A DNA stretch of 64,000 nucleotides from NCBI RefSeq assembly GCF_003589595.1, contig NW_020653200.1, positions 6,614,541-6,678,540 on the forward strand. The letters are read 5' to 3'. This document shows, one piece after another, positions 35,973 through 46,265 of this stretch; within the stretch, counting starts at the first letter, position 1; each line of letters begins with the position of its first letter. The DNA is from Hyposmocoma kahamanoa (taxonomy: Eukaryota; Arthropoda; Insecta; Lepidoptera; Cosmopterigidae). The position numbers were made by a program, and so were the translations under genes. A model generated the notes under the pieces. It was not told the DNA's origin. It made no database searches and saw only the letters and a program-made list of their open reading frames with translations.

Positions 35973-36372
35973 NNNNNNNNNNNNNNNNNNNNNNNNNNNN
36001 NNNNNNNNNNNNNNNNNNNNNNNNNNNNNNNNNNNNNNNNNNNNNNNNNNNNNNNNNNNNNNNNNNNNNNNNNNNNNNNNNNNNNNNNNNNNNNNNNNNN
36101 NNNNNNNNNNNNNNNNNNNNNNNNNNNNNNNNNNNNNNNNNNNNNNNNNNNNNNNNNNNNNNNNNNNNNNNNNNNNNNNNNNNNNNNNNNNNNNNNNNNN
36201 NNNNNNNNNNNNNNNNNNNNNNNNNNNNNNNNNNNNNNNNNNNNNNNNNNNNNNNNNNNNNNNNNNNNNNNNNNNNNNNNNNNNNNNNNNNNNNNNNNNN
36301 NNNNNNNNNNNNNNNNNNNNNNNNNNNNNNNNNNNNNNNNNNNNNNNNNNNNNNNNNNNNNNNNNNNNNNNN
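35973..36372. other. Assembly gap, 400 N
   Basis: Run of N. The GC-rich sequence entering it (about 35795-35972, many CGCG and GGCGCGG) may be one end of another MITE. Confidence 0.99.
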
Positions 36373-36590
36373 TGCAGAGTTTTTTAATGGGATCGTTTCA
36401 TCTGCGGCTGAAAGCAAACATGTGATGAACTCTGAATATATATGCAGAACTGTTGAGGGGGTTACTTGAACTGGTTGCATGTTTACAATTTTGCTGTTCA
36501 AGACCAAGGAGTAAATGTCCCAGTCTGCCTGCCTAAGCCTGTATTTAAGTAAGGGAGGGGGGTCTGGTGTGAGGATAGGTGAGGAGTCTC
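36373..36590 (-). pseudogene. Non-LTR retrotransposon fragment cut by the gap
   Basis: The minus strand reads PPPLLKYRLRQADWDIYSLV, then ITCLLSAADETIPLKNS, then runs into the gap. The ADWD/W-Y-L pattern followed by a helix ending in AADETIPLK is what links the endonuclease to the reverse transcriptase in jockey/CR1-like polyproteins. Upstream (minus) it degenerates into an AT-rich tail with (AAAT)n. Confidence 0.6.
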
Positions 36591-36773
36591 CTACTGAAAT
36601 TAATATAGGATAAATAAATAAATAAATTAAATATATTAAATTATTTTTTATAACTTGACACTCTAACAATCAAGACGAATCTAACGCGTCTCATAAATGT
36701 CAAAATCCAACAAGCCGTTTAGGCTGTACAGCGTGACAGAAATGGATGGACATATACACACTCGAAAATCATA

Positions 36774-36805
36774 ACCCTGTCCTTCTGTCGTCAGAAGGAC
36801 AGGGT
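36774..36805. repeat. Perfect 14-bp hairpin with TCGT loop
   Basis: ACCCTGTCCTTCTG, TCGT, CAGAAGGACAGGGT. The arms are exactly complementary. Origin unknown; it may be a collapsed foldback insertion. Confidence 0.9.
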
Positions 36806-37634
36806 AAAAAACAGTCGGGTAAAAAAACATTTACGAAAAGGTTACAAATAACAAAAGAAATTATAAAAAAAAATAGTTACAATATTGCAACACAAAGCCG
36901 TTCTAGATTATAACAAGCTTAAGCCTAAATAATATTTCACGATCTTACACATTTTCGTCATTGTCTGTGGACTACACCTACACCATTTTCGGTACATTGG
37001 CGCGCTCGGTTACTTCCATTTATTCATTGTGTAATCATTCGTGACGTCACACATCATGCTGCCCTCCTTATCATCTAATGTAATCTCAGATGTCTGTGAA
37101 TGTAACCGACATTTTTCGTTAATTCCCAGTAGTTCCATGTACCCAGTAGTTCCATGTGGAACAATTGTAAATTGAGTAATTAACACATCTGGAATTAGCG
37201 AATTATACAACTCCTTATAAGGGCTTTTTTATATCTTATTTAGTTTCAGTTTTATTGTTAAGCAAAGTCAACGTAAATGCCATATTTCGAAGAAAAAAAT
37301 ACTTTAGGCGCCACAATCTCGAAAGTTATCAAAATGCAAATGCGATAGTTATGACAAGGAGGAATATGGGAGTTGTCGAACGAGTTGGACGTTTCGTTTG
37401 ATGGAATAGAAAGTGATTAACATTGGCTACCAATTTATCGTTCGTTACGCTAAATCACGTGACATTTCGTACGCTTATGTCAATCCCATACATTGTCTTT
37501 CTATTCCATTGGCGATATCGCTAACAAAAAGACACGTTGGCTAGGCCCTCATTATGGTTCTGACGTCATCGTCGATCGCGTTAATTAATCGTCTTTGTCA
37601 AATATGTTCACTATTTTTCGGACAACTTGGAAAG

Positions 37635-37691
37635 TTTAGCATTTAAAAATAATTAAGTTACGTAACAACTTAATTATTTTTAAATGCTAAA
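37635..37691. repeat. Perfect 25-bp inverted repeat
   Basis: The arms at 37635-37659 and 37667-37691 (starting TTTAGCATTTAAAAATAATT) are exactly complementary with a 7-nt spacer. Confidence 0.92.
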
Positions 37692-37819
37692 AGAAAAAAA
37701 AAACAGGAGATACATCTTTTTTATTTTATTATGGAGCAAGGTCCCTTAAAGTAGATAGTTTTTATCGACTTTAATTGGAGATTTCATACATATTAGGTCC
37801 CTTGAAAACAAAAATGAGA

Positions 37820-37858
37820 AATTACTTCTAAGAATATGTCATATTCTTAGAAGTAATT
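37820..37858. repeat. Perfect 19-bp inverted repeat, 1-nt loop
   Basis: AATTACTTCTAAGAATATG, T, then its exact inverse. It lies 130 bp after the 25-bp inverted repeat. Confidence 0.92.
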
Positions 37859-38340
37859 AGTGCCATCAACCACATTTAACATTTAACATGTCATTTTCAA
37901 AATTTTCCTGTTTATTATACAATATTACCAACGCATGAGTTGTACGTAGATATTGAACATCATCATTATATAAATACAGGGTGTAAATTTGGCACCCATA
38001 TTTATTTGGCAATTAAAGTTTTCAACTTTCGTTTTACGACATTTGACGTAACAAGTAATAATAAAATATAAAAAAAAATGTTTTTCATTTTCTATAATTA
38101 TGTTTCATTTGACGCTGAAGAAACCTGGTGAATCTTATGTATATGAATGTGGGGAGAATAACCTAAAGAACAAGCAATTTGCGTTTTACGCTTTGACGTA
38201 TTACATTCGAAACAAAGAGGAATTGACAGGTGTATTTAAAGTTCTCACTGGAATACAGATATTTATATTCCGTGGTATGCAGAAAGATTCCAAAGAGAAG
38301 AAACGATTTAGGATATTGCAATAGTTATTTATTCAACAAG

Positions 38341-38495
38341 AGAGCAAAGTCGTTTTTTGGTGCGAGTGCTATTTTTGAGTCCTGAGCAAGCGAAAGATTC
38401 TATAGTTGAATCACGAGCGTAGCGAGTGATTCAGAATTAGAATCTTGAGCGAAGCGAGGGACTCAAAAATACGAGCTGCAAAATAACTTTGCTCT
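38341..38495. repeat. Imperfect foldback next to the Crypton
   Basis: The outer arms are AGAGCAAAGT and its inverse at 38486-38495. TTTTTGAGTCC and its inverse lie inside them, and the centre is GAATCACGAGCGTAGCGAGT then GATTC. The phrases GAGCGTAGCGAG and GAGCGAAGCGAG recur. Confidence 0.75.
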
Positions 38496-38513
38496 CGCGT
38501 GATACATACAACT

Positions 38514-40639
38514 TTTCACCTCAGCAGCGAGAACATATATATATACTAAAGGGACAAGTAATAAAAACACGTCATGAAAGCAAATGCATCATTGTATATT
38601 TACAAAAATACAGAATTTACAAAAAATTAAAAGTGGAACGTGAAGTTTGTACAATTCTGTAGATTAAAAGTTACTGTTTTATTTGGAACAGTAATCGTCG
38701 TAGTGTTTGCTACTTGAGTAGTGGTCGAGGTTTCATTATGAGTTGAGCTGGATTGTGACCCTTCCCGCACCGTAAAAGTTGGTGATTCTGGGCGGGTTTG
38801 GGTATGATTCGCATCACTGGAGGTGCTAGGTTGTGCCCAAGAATGCGAAGTCTGTTTTAGGTTTATCGAATCTATAATACGCTTACAGATTTTTGATTTA
38901 TTTTCTATTGAATCTTCGATATATCCTTCAGCCACTGTATTTGTTCTCCAACCGCCATGGCGCTTCAACGTTGTGAGGTCAGCTCCTCCATCTGCCAAAA
39001 GAGTGGCTGATGTTCGCCTGAAGCAGTGGCCAGTGTATAGCTGCGGCTCTTTCAAATCTAAAAATGTTGCGATTTCTCGTGCAGTCGCTCCTATTTTATT
39101 AATACCCATCGGTTGCCGCGTACATTTTCCATTACGATATTGTATGAAAAAGCGGTCTGTGATCGTATTGGGAGGGCGCAATGCTTTATATTTCTGGACA
39201 ACGTGTGCGTATTCCTCACGGACGACGAACGACCTGTCTATATTTGTTTTCGTATTTGGCAGGTTAATCAAAAGAAGGTCGCTGGAATGTTGTTCAATGG
39301 CATTAGGAGTTAGATTCAATAACTCGTTGGAGCGGCATGCTCCGTTTATTCCAATGATAAAGGATGACCTGAAACATAAATAAAACGTCAATAAGTATTG
39401 TGTCTTTTAGAGCAGTCTTAAACGTGGATTTCTCATAATATGTAGCGTTATTTTTAACCATAAAGTTCCAATACAAGTCGCCAAAACAACACATTTAAGT
39501 AGGTAAGTATAATTATGTTGATAGAAATTGATAACGTAACTACCAAAGTCCAAATTGTATTAACAATTAAAATATAACGCTACGACAACAGTAATAATAT
39601 TCAATACTTACTTTTGCGGCTAGGAAAGTGCAATCTGGAGCTTCATTAAGAAATTTTTCAATATTAGCAGCCGTGAAAACTTTCGATTTTTTTGATTTGT
39701 GGCCGACGGCCTATCTTTTCAAAAACGCAATCAGCTTTGCGTAATTGTTTATATGGACGTTATTTTTAGTTTGTAATGTAGCTTTCAACATCGAATATAT
39801 ACTCCACATCGTTGATGGCTGTTTTGTATGCGACATTTCAATGAAATAAGACAGAAGCACAGTTTCCGACATAGTGTTTCCTGCGCCCTTTTCGTGCCTC
39901 CATTTGTCAAAATGTTCGTAGACTTTCAGGTACTTTTCACGAGATTTACTAGGCAAGAAACTTAGTTCAGCATTTTTAACAGTTTCAACTAACTCTGGAG
40001 GAGTTAAAAAATTGTCGTCTTCACTGGAATCGCTCATATTTTCTATTTTATTACGTAAGTAGGTATCCAATTAACTATCAAAGAAGTACCTATCGCAAGC
40101 AAATAAGAAATTTTGAATTAAAAAAAAAAGAAAGCGCGCTTTTATTTATTGCGTTCCGGAACGTTCTCGCTTGTATTCATTGAAATCACACATTGTAAAT
40201 ATTGTTATCTTTAATTGACGTTATAAATTTAGCATATTTTTATTGCAACACTTGCTTTACTTTTAATGAAAATTGTAAAAACTAAATTATCATAGTATAA
40301 AATCGTATTTGTATTTCTCACATAATTTATCTTTTAGATGAATTGACGAGTTTCCGAACGTGCACTCGTTCAGCCATTTTGTGGGGGTCTACTATGTAGC
40401 TTAAATATCGAAGTACGAATAAACCATAATTTTCTTTTTCCTTTTTCTTGTAATGAAGTGAAAGGGACGGAGCGACTGATTTTGAAATATGTCGAATTTG
40501 TATTAGACCCCTTCGCATTAAATGACAAGTCTCCACTTAAAAAGCAAAAATCTACTTTTTCTCACGGAGTGAGCAAAATAAGATTTTGCTCACTGATTTC
40601 ACACAGCAAAATAGCCTTGTTCGAGCTGCTGAGGTGAAA
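38514..40639 (-). mobile_element. Crypton-type element with candidate inverted ends
   Basis: TTTCACCTCAGCAGC begins at 38514 and its inverse ends at 40639. GAAC follows inside both arms after a 2-bp mismatch. Together they enclose the tyrosine-recombinase gene. Classical Cryptons lack terminal inverted repeats, so the ends may instead belong to a surrounding or host element. No target duplication was identified. Confidence 0.55.
38627..40070 (-). pseudogene. Crypton tyrosine recombinase, two lesions
   Basis: The first exon starts at 40070 (or the Met of MSDSSEDDN at 40038). It reads LSFLPSKSREKYLKVYEHFD and onward to LIAFLKR, where a TAG (39711-39713) interrupts. The frame continues (AVGHKSKKSKVFTAANIEKF) to a GTAAGT donor at about 39613. 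After an intron, the last exon begins at the CAG ending near 39372, but one extra base just past the junction shifts the frame. It then carries the catalytic Arg (GACRSNELL), His-x-x-Arg (GHCFRRTSATLLADGG), HGGW, and Tyr (GYIEDS), followed by a Ser/Thr-rich tail ending NCTNFTFHF. This is the R-HxxR-W/H-Y set of Crypton integrases. Confidence 0.88.
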
Positions 40640-42056
40640 TAGTTTTTTTTATAATATCAAGTGACGGGACGAACAAGTTTATCAACAGCTTGTACAAAAC
40701 ACAAGGAATATCAAATTTGTTATCCTTGATATCGTAACACTTGGGAGGTAGCGTTGCCGGCTTCCAGATAAAGTCGGGCAATGTTAGAGTTTTAGGATAC
40801 GTATCCGGCGTTAGGCTTTTTATATTTGGGCGAGAGAGGCGTCTCGATGCAATAATAGATAGTTAATAAATAATGACTGTTTTATTAAATTTTATTGTTA
40901 TTTCATTAGAATTTAAGAAGAATTTTTGATAAATAATCACAAAATCGTATTTAAATAAAAAAAATGACGTAATACGTCAAATGACGTAATGACGTAGTTT
41001 GAATACGTAAAACGTATTCAAACTACGACACAAAATGTGTCGGTTTGAGGAAAAATGTAGGGTGTCCGGCCCCGTTTACCCAAATTTTAAATTTTAAACT
41101 GGTTGGTCTGTCCGGCTATTTGGTTTTAAGACTTGGCAACCCGACTGGCAAGGGCGAATGTTTTTGAACTTGTTCGACGTACTTACACTGAGGGAAATTT
41201 CTATCAAAAATTGATGTTCCCAATTGAAATAAATGAGATAAACCCATTTCAAATGTTTAAGATCTTTATTGCGAAAGTTATATTTGAGATAGGTGCTCAA
41301 AGGAACGTCATCGCGTCACACAAATTACTTGAGTTAAAAAATCAAGATGGCAAATCAAAATGGCTTCCTTCCATTCGATTGAAAACTAGTATCCACTAGG
41401 AATCTTAATTATCGGCCTTAGTACACGAAATTTAAGTCACTAAATATGGAACGTGCTTACACTTCTGGCCCAGGTCGACGATGCTCATGACTATTATGTG
41501 ATGTAAAAATACTTTTGCGGACAATTAAATTTTATTTAAATCTCTATAAGATGTAATTTCATGATCCTGACCTCTTTAAATATTCAAGTTTTTATAATAT
41601 GTTATGCTGTTTATTCACTATAACTAATTGCCTGCGGTTGCATTTTCAAACAATATTCTATGCACTTAATTAGGTACTTATATTATTATTTTTGAGGGAT
41701 ACAAAACTAGTGGACTGTATGATTGCTAAAATTAAATATTTCCTAGTTTTCAAAGCTTCTTTTATTGCTAGTTCACAAATTCATCACGTAAAACAAAAAA
41801 AAAACATTCGCAAACCTCACGTCAATCAAAAAAATATGTATAATAAAAATTAAAAATGCAAAAGAGTTTGCAAGAATTTTATTATAAACTTATAGTCAAG
41901 TATTAATTCCTAGATGAGAGATCTTTACTCGATATCAAGAACCTAAAACATTACTTGAAAAATATCATCAACAATCATATTTTATTCACTTTTCCAAAAC
42001 AAGAGGCACGAAGTGCAAATATGTTATTAATATTACAAAAAAGTTGTATCATAATA
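40640..42056. other. Intronic/intergenic, repeat pieces and a CRE-like hairpin
   Basis: Starts with the dispersed ATATCAAGTGACGGGACGAA repeat. At 40968-41027 several TGACGTAAT-type boxes precede a perfect 16-bp hairpin (40993-41008 and 41012-41027). AGGGTGTCCGG at 41058 resembles a mariner-type end. No convincing gene. Confidence 0.5.
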
Positions 42057-42062
42057 TTTATT
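42057..42062 (-). promoter_or_regulatory. Polyadenylation signal AATAAA for cassette B
   Basis: AATAAA on the minus strand, about 50 nt beyond the PGRP cassette B stop codon. The position is typical for a short 3' untranslated region. Confidence 0.55.
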
Positions 42063-42112
42063 AATACACTTAGGTACACTGTAAAACTCAGTTTTCTCTC
42101 CCTCTTTCAACT

Positions 42113-42642
42113 TTAAGTTAAACAAGTTTTCTCATTAGTTGATAGAAAGTGATCAAATTTATGCAGAATATCCATTATGTGTTTCCCGGGAGAAACAGTG
42201 TATGTAAATATTTGACAATAGCCTTGTAACGTGTAGTCAGGGTGTAATACACCCTTTGAGACTAGTGTCTTCAAAACAATTTTCAAGTTTTCTATTTGCT
42301 CATTAGTCGGTATGTCATTCTCCGCGTAATTTCCTAAGAACATTATTCCGATAATCTTGCTGTTAAATCCTCGTAACATTGCAGGCACCACGTTCGCACC
42401 TCTGCCTTCGAAGATCAAGCCTTTGGCACCTACGAGATAATTTGGACCTATGTCACCATATCTCTCTATATGATCCATTTGTATAGCTTTCATAAGAAGT
42501 TTGCACGTGTAAGTAGAGGTACAATTTGAGGTTCCTGAGTGTGCGATGATTGCTTGTTTCACAGGGAGTTTAAGGAACATATTGTTGTTTACAACTACCG
42601 CTTGCCATTCGGGGCGTTTCAGATACCACGTCGCGTTGATAC
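42113..42642 (-). CDS. PGRP receptor, cassette B ectodomain in a single exon
   Basis: 530-bp exon, acceptor ACGTTCAG, phase-1 entry, stop TAA at 42113-42115. It encodes INATWYLKRPEWQAVVV, then LPVKQAIIAHSGTSNC, RYGDIGPNYLVGAKGLIFEG, RGANVVPAML, SKIIGIMFLGNYAENDIPTN, GVLHPDYTLQGYCQIFTYTV and SPGKHIMDILHKF. A complete PGRP fold of about 176 residues. The first His of AHS remains, but the GHRD His is replaced (QGYC) and the CPG Cys is Ser, so no amidase activity is expected. The Trp of the usual EGRGW is Ala. Unlike domains A and C it has no internal introns. Confidence 0.92.
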
Positions 42643-42787
42643 CTGAACGAAAGAAAATGAAATTTTATTCTATTGAAGAATATACACGAAACACGCGAGG
42701 GATGTTGACAATTGAGCACAAGTTTAGCCAATACACGAAAGGGTTTTATCTACTTGATTTCATGAGCGTAAATCAACTCCATATTAC

Positions 42788-42946
42788 CTAAGTCGATTAA
42801 TGCTGGTTGTTCAGATAACATAAAATAGCCGAGGTAGATTGCAAGCCCGGAAGCTACAACGAGCGCCCAGCACACGAAGACTGCTACGCTACAACGTAGA
42901 CGTTTCTCTTGTGCAGGCGACACCAGCTCCAGGCAGAGGAATTTGC
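42788..42946 (-). CDS. PGRP receptor, cassette B transmembrane exon
   Basis: 159-bp exon, acceptor GGTGTTTCAG, donor GACTTAG before GTAATA, phase 1 at both ends. It encodes GKFLCLELVSPAQEKRLR, a hydrophobic helix (VAVFVCWALVVASGLAIYLG) and YFMLSEQPALIDLG. Basic residues before the helix predict type II topology. It lies 145 bp upstream of the cassette B ectodomain and has the same layout as transmembrane exon A without obvious sequence identity. Confidence 0.85.
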
Positions 42947-43597
42947 CTGAAACACCAAATCCTAATGCAACAAATTGGTTTGACTTCATATTGTGACGTA
43001 AAAAGAGTCTTTGAATTCATTGAAAGATACACAACGTTTTAAAATTTTGTAACTTGGATATGGTTTCAAAGAAAATTGATCAACCTCTATAATTGTACAC
43101 TATTGACATTAAATAAGATACGTGGAGCAACGCCGAGGTTATCGATTAAAAGTAGCTAGTTTCGCTCATTTAAATAACATAATAGCAGTCTTAATTGTTA
43201 TCAACATTTAGATAAAAGTTTCATTGTCGTCAATGGATTTGACAATTATTCCCGGGATGCAGGTTTTTAGTAATTTTTGCCTAATGTGTTGTATGTTGTT
43301 CGTGTACATTATGGAATTGTAATTCTAGTTTTATTTTAATTATCGTTGTTACTCAGGTGTGTGTGAGTGTGTTTATGTGCGCGTGCAATATATGTGTGTG
43401 TTGAGAATTTTTAGTCTGTTTTTAATCATTACGTCAGGGCGCCGTCTCTCGCTCAAAGTTACGCCATAAGTGTCTATCACTGAGTGCACCGACGTCGGTG
43501 CAAGCGTTCAGAGAGTGACAGACGCACATTAGAATTCCTAAGAATTTAAATTGGTTGCTTGTGATCAACGATTTATTTGCGATGTTTCAATATTATA

Positions 43598-44041
43598 TAA
43601 TCTCAGTACAGAGTACTAAAAAAACCGACCTCAAAAGTAAGTGGAATTACGTTTATTTGCTAAGTTTTATTGAAATATCCCCTAGTTCGCCACTATACAG
43701 GACTTGACACTGGAGATAATAAAAATCGGTTCTCACTACTCAAAGTATATTGAGAGAAAAACGCCTTGAATTAGAGAAATAGCAAAATCAACCATTAAAG
43801 TAATTGCTCCTAAATTAAAGTTAGGCGCTATTTATAAAAATGAATCTTCATGCGTGAACAGCTACCCTTCGAGGTGGATGCTTTTCTTCAAAATGAAATG
43901 GGACCACTATGAAAGTACCCCCTTTCCAATAAAAAAGAATCATGAAAATCGGTTCACAAATACCGGAGTTATCGCGTAACATACATACAAAAAAAAGAAC
44001 ATACAGTCGAATTGAGAACGTCCTTTTTTGAAGTCGGTTAA
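43598..44041. mobile_element. MITE-like AACCGACYTCAAAA repeat, copy 2
   Basis: Same orientation as 33698-34183 and clearly homologous along its length, lacking about 35 bp around the ACCGGAAAGTGCGCAAACCC part of copy 1. Lies between cassette B and the cytoplasmic exon. Confidence 0.82.
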
Positions 44042-45739
44042 AAATACATACTTATTTTGAATTATTTTATGTAACCGAGATTCAAGCAATCGACTTGAAT
44101 CATTTCTTTGTGTGTTCTATCGTTCTACTTTGTTTTTATTGTACCTACCCACTTTTTATTATCCGTGCCTGACCTAGGTAAGGACTTTTTTATTCATAGA
44201 TATTTTATTGCCGTGTTACGTTAAATAGACTAATCTAATAAACATCAAGAATACTAATACAATAATTTATAATATTCGTCAAGAATAATAATAATATAAC
44301 TTATTGAGTCAAAGTGCCACACAACCACGCCCATAACCTGGTCTCAATCTAGCGAATTCCCTGTACTACGAGTGCTAGAGTAAATAATTTCATTTGGTAT
44401 AACTCAAAACACCCAGAGCAAATTTAGTAAAGTTCATTTCGAAAATTAGTCCTACTGAGAGTGAACCGTTCTCCCATCGCTTTACTAAATAAATAATTGT
44501 AATTTCAAAGTCGCAGCCCTTGCGCATTCGGTTCGGTTCGGTATTCACCTCTATGAGCGCGTGCTTAGGTTCCTTTTTCCTCGCAGTGAGCGCCTGGTGA
44601 GATTAGTCAAATTGAGTAGGCTATTATAGCGTAAGTATTTTCGATTTTGTTTTGTATGTCTTATACACTTAGTTGAAAGTTTGTTATTTTTTAAGGCTTT
44701 TATTTATCTCTTATAATTATTGTTCACACGCTACTTTAGCATTAGGTTTGGTTAGGAAATAAACAAAATTCTCAACCCGCATGGCCTCAGTGTGGTGAAC
44801 TATATAATGAGGAGAGCCGGGTCCAGGTTTTTACACAGATTGATACAGTACCAGTAGCTTATAGCAGTTACGCAATTTAGTCGATATAATGTATACCTTA
44901 TAATACGGTACGGTATAATGTAACTTGACCAAACTGCAAATTCAAGTGCTAGTCCGATGTTAAACGCTAAGTAATCGATTTTGATAATTAAACACTTATT
45001 ATGGTCTGAAAAAGTAGGTCAAAATGATAGCAAAAAGGCTTGTGTTATTAGCGAAATGATTTGACTGTTGTATCGACAACATTTGCTATCAATGATGAGA
45101 TAATGACATTAAATAAAGGTGCTTACACTAAATATGCTTAGAATAGAAATACGAAAAAAAAATTAAGTGGGTGGTTAATTCCATCGAGTTTAGTGCTTAA
45201 GGAGTAGTTACCAGCCCTTTGTTCACCGGAGGATGTGACAATTAATTATATAATATCAGAGTATACTTACAATCATAAATCGAGAGGTAAACGTTTTCTC
45301 AATTGACGTAAATTCGCAATACCTTATCCCATTACATATTTGGAGTCTTAGAATAATAACGCATAGAATGATAGTTTCATGAAAAACGAACTGTCACAAG
45401 TGAGGCAAAAATCAAATTCATGTAGGCGTAAGCAACTTGTATTTACGCTCGTCGGCACGCACACAAATATACAAATAATGATGCCATGGAATAACATTTC
45501 CCCACTTTCGAGGGAAAGTTGCTTACGCCTACATGAATTTGATTTTTGCATGAAATTGTATCTTGCTTAATTCATCGTTAAGTTAGAGGTGCCTACAGAT
45601 TTGCTCGATTTTGTCGATCGTTACTGTTGATCGACAACGTCAAGTGACAGGAATTTTCAAAAAAATATTTTTGGTAATCCCTATGGAAATGGCATTTATA
45701 TCTGAATACACGAAGGCGGACACGACTTTTCTCATTTCT

Positions 45740-46150
45740 AAATCTAAGATGGCGGACACGACTTTTGAAATAAATGCAATATGGGTATCATTTTCGAGGT
45801 ATTTGGGGGTGCTCATTACGCATATGGCACTCATTTCTAAATTCAAGATGGCGGGCACAATTTTTCATATAATGGCAAGTTGGGGATCGTTTTCGAGGTA
45901 TTTGGGGGTGCTCATTAGGAATATAGCACTTATTTCTAAATCCAAGATGGCGGACATGACTTTTCAAATAATAGCAAGTTGGGTGTCGTTTTCGAAGTAT
46001 TTGGGGGTGCTCATTAAGAACATGGCACTAATTTCTAAATCCAAGATGGCGGGCACGATTTTTCGAATAATGGCAAGTTGGGTGTCGTTTTCAAGGTATT
46101 AGCGGCTGCTCATTCCGAATATAGCACATATTTCTAAATCCAAGATGGCA
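45740..46150. repeat. 99-bp tandem repeat array (copy 2)
   Basis: Units anchored on AAATCCAAGATGGCGG begin near 45740, 45839, 45939, 46038 and 46137. The third and fourth units are almost identical to the units at 31419 and 31518. Confidence 0.85.
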
Positions 46151-46265
46151 AAGAATTAGAAGTCTCGTCCCCCATCTTGTATTCAGATATACATGCCATT
46201 TCCTTATGGTTTACCAAAAATACATTTTTGAAAATTGTTGTCAACCATCTTGGATTTCGAAATTA

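Noticed and set aside
35905..36669. Long ORFs spanning the N gap
   Set aside because: Their length comes from N bases. Only the 36373-36590 minus part has real protein similarity (LINE).
38100..38324. 74-codon plus ORF rich in Lys/Phe
   Set aside because: No recognisable domain, start context or splice partner. Adjacent ACAGGGTGT (37977) suggests transposon debris.
41133..41399. 88-codon plus ORF
   Set aside because: Unremarkable composition, no domain, overlaps an equally good antisense ORF.
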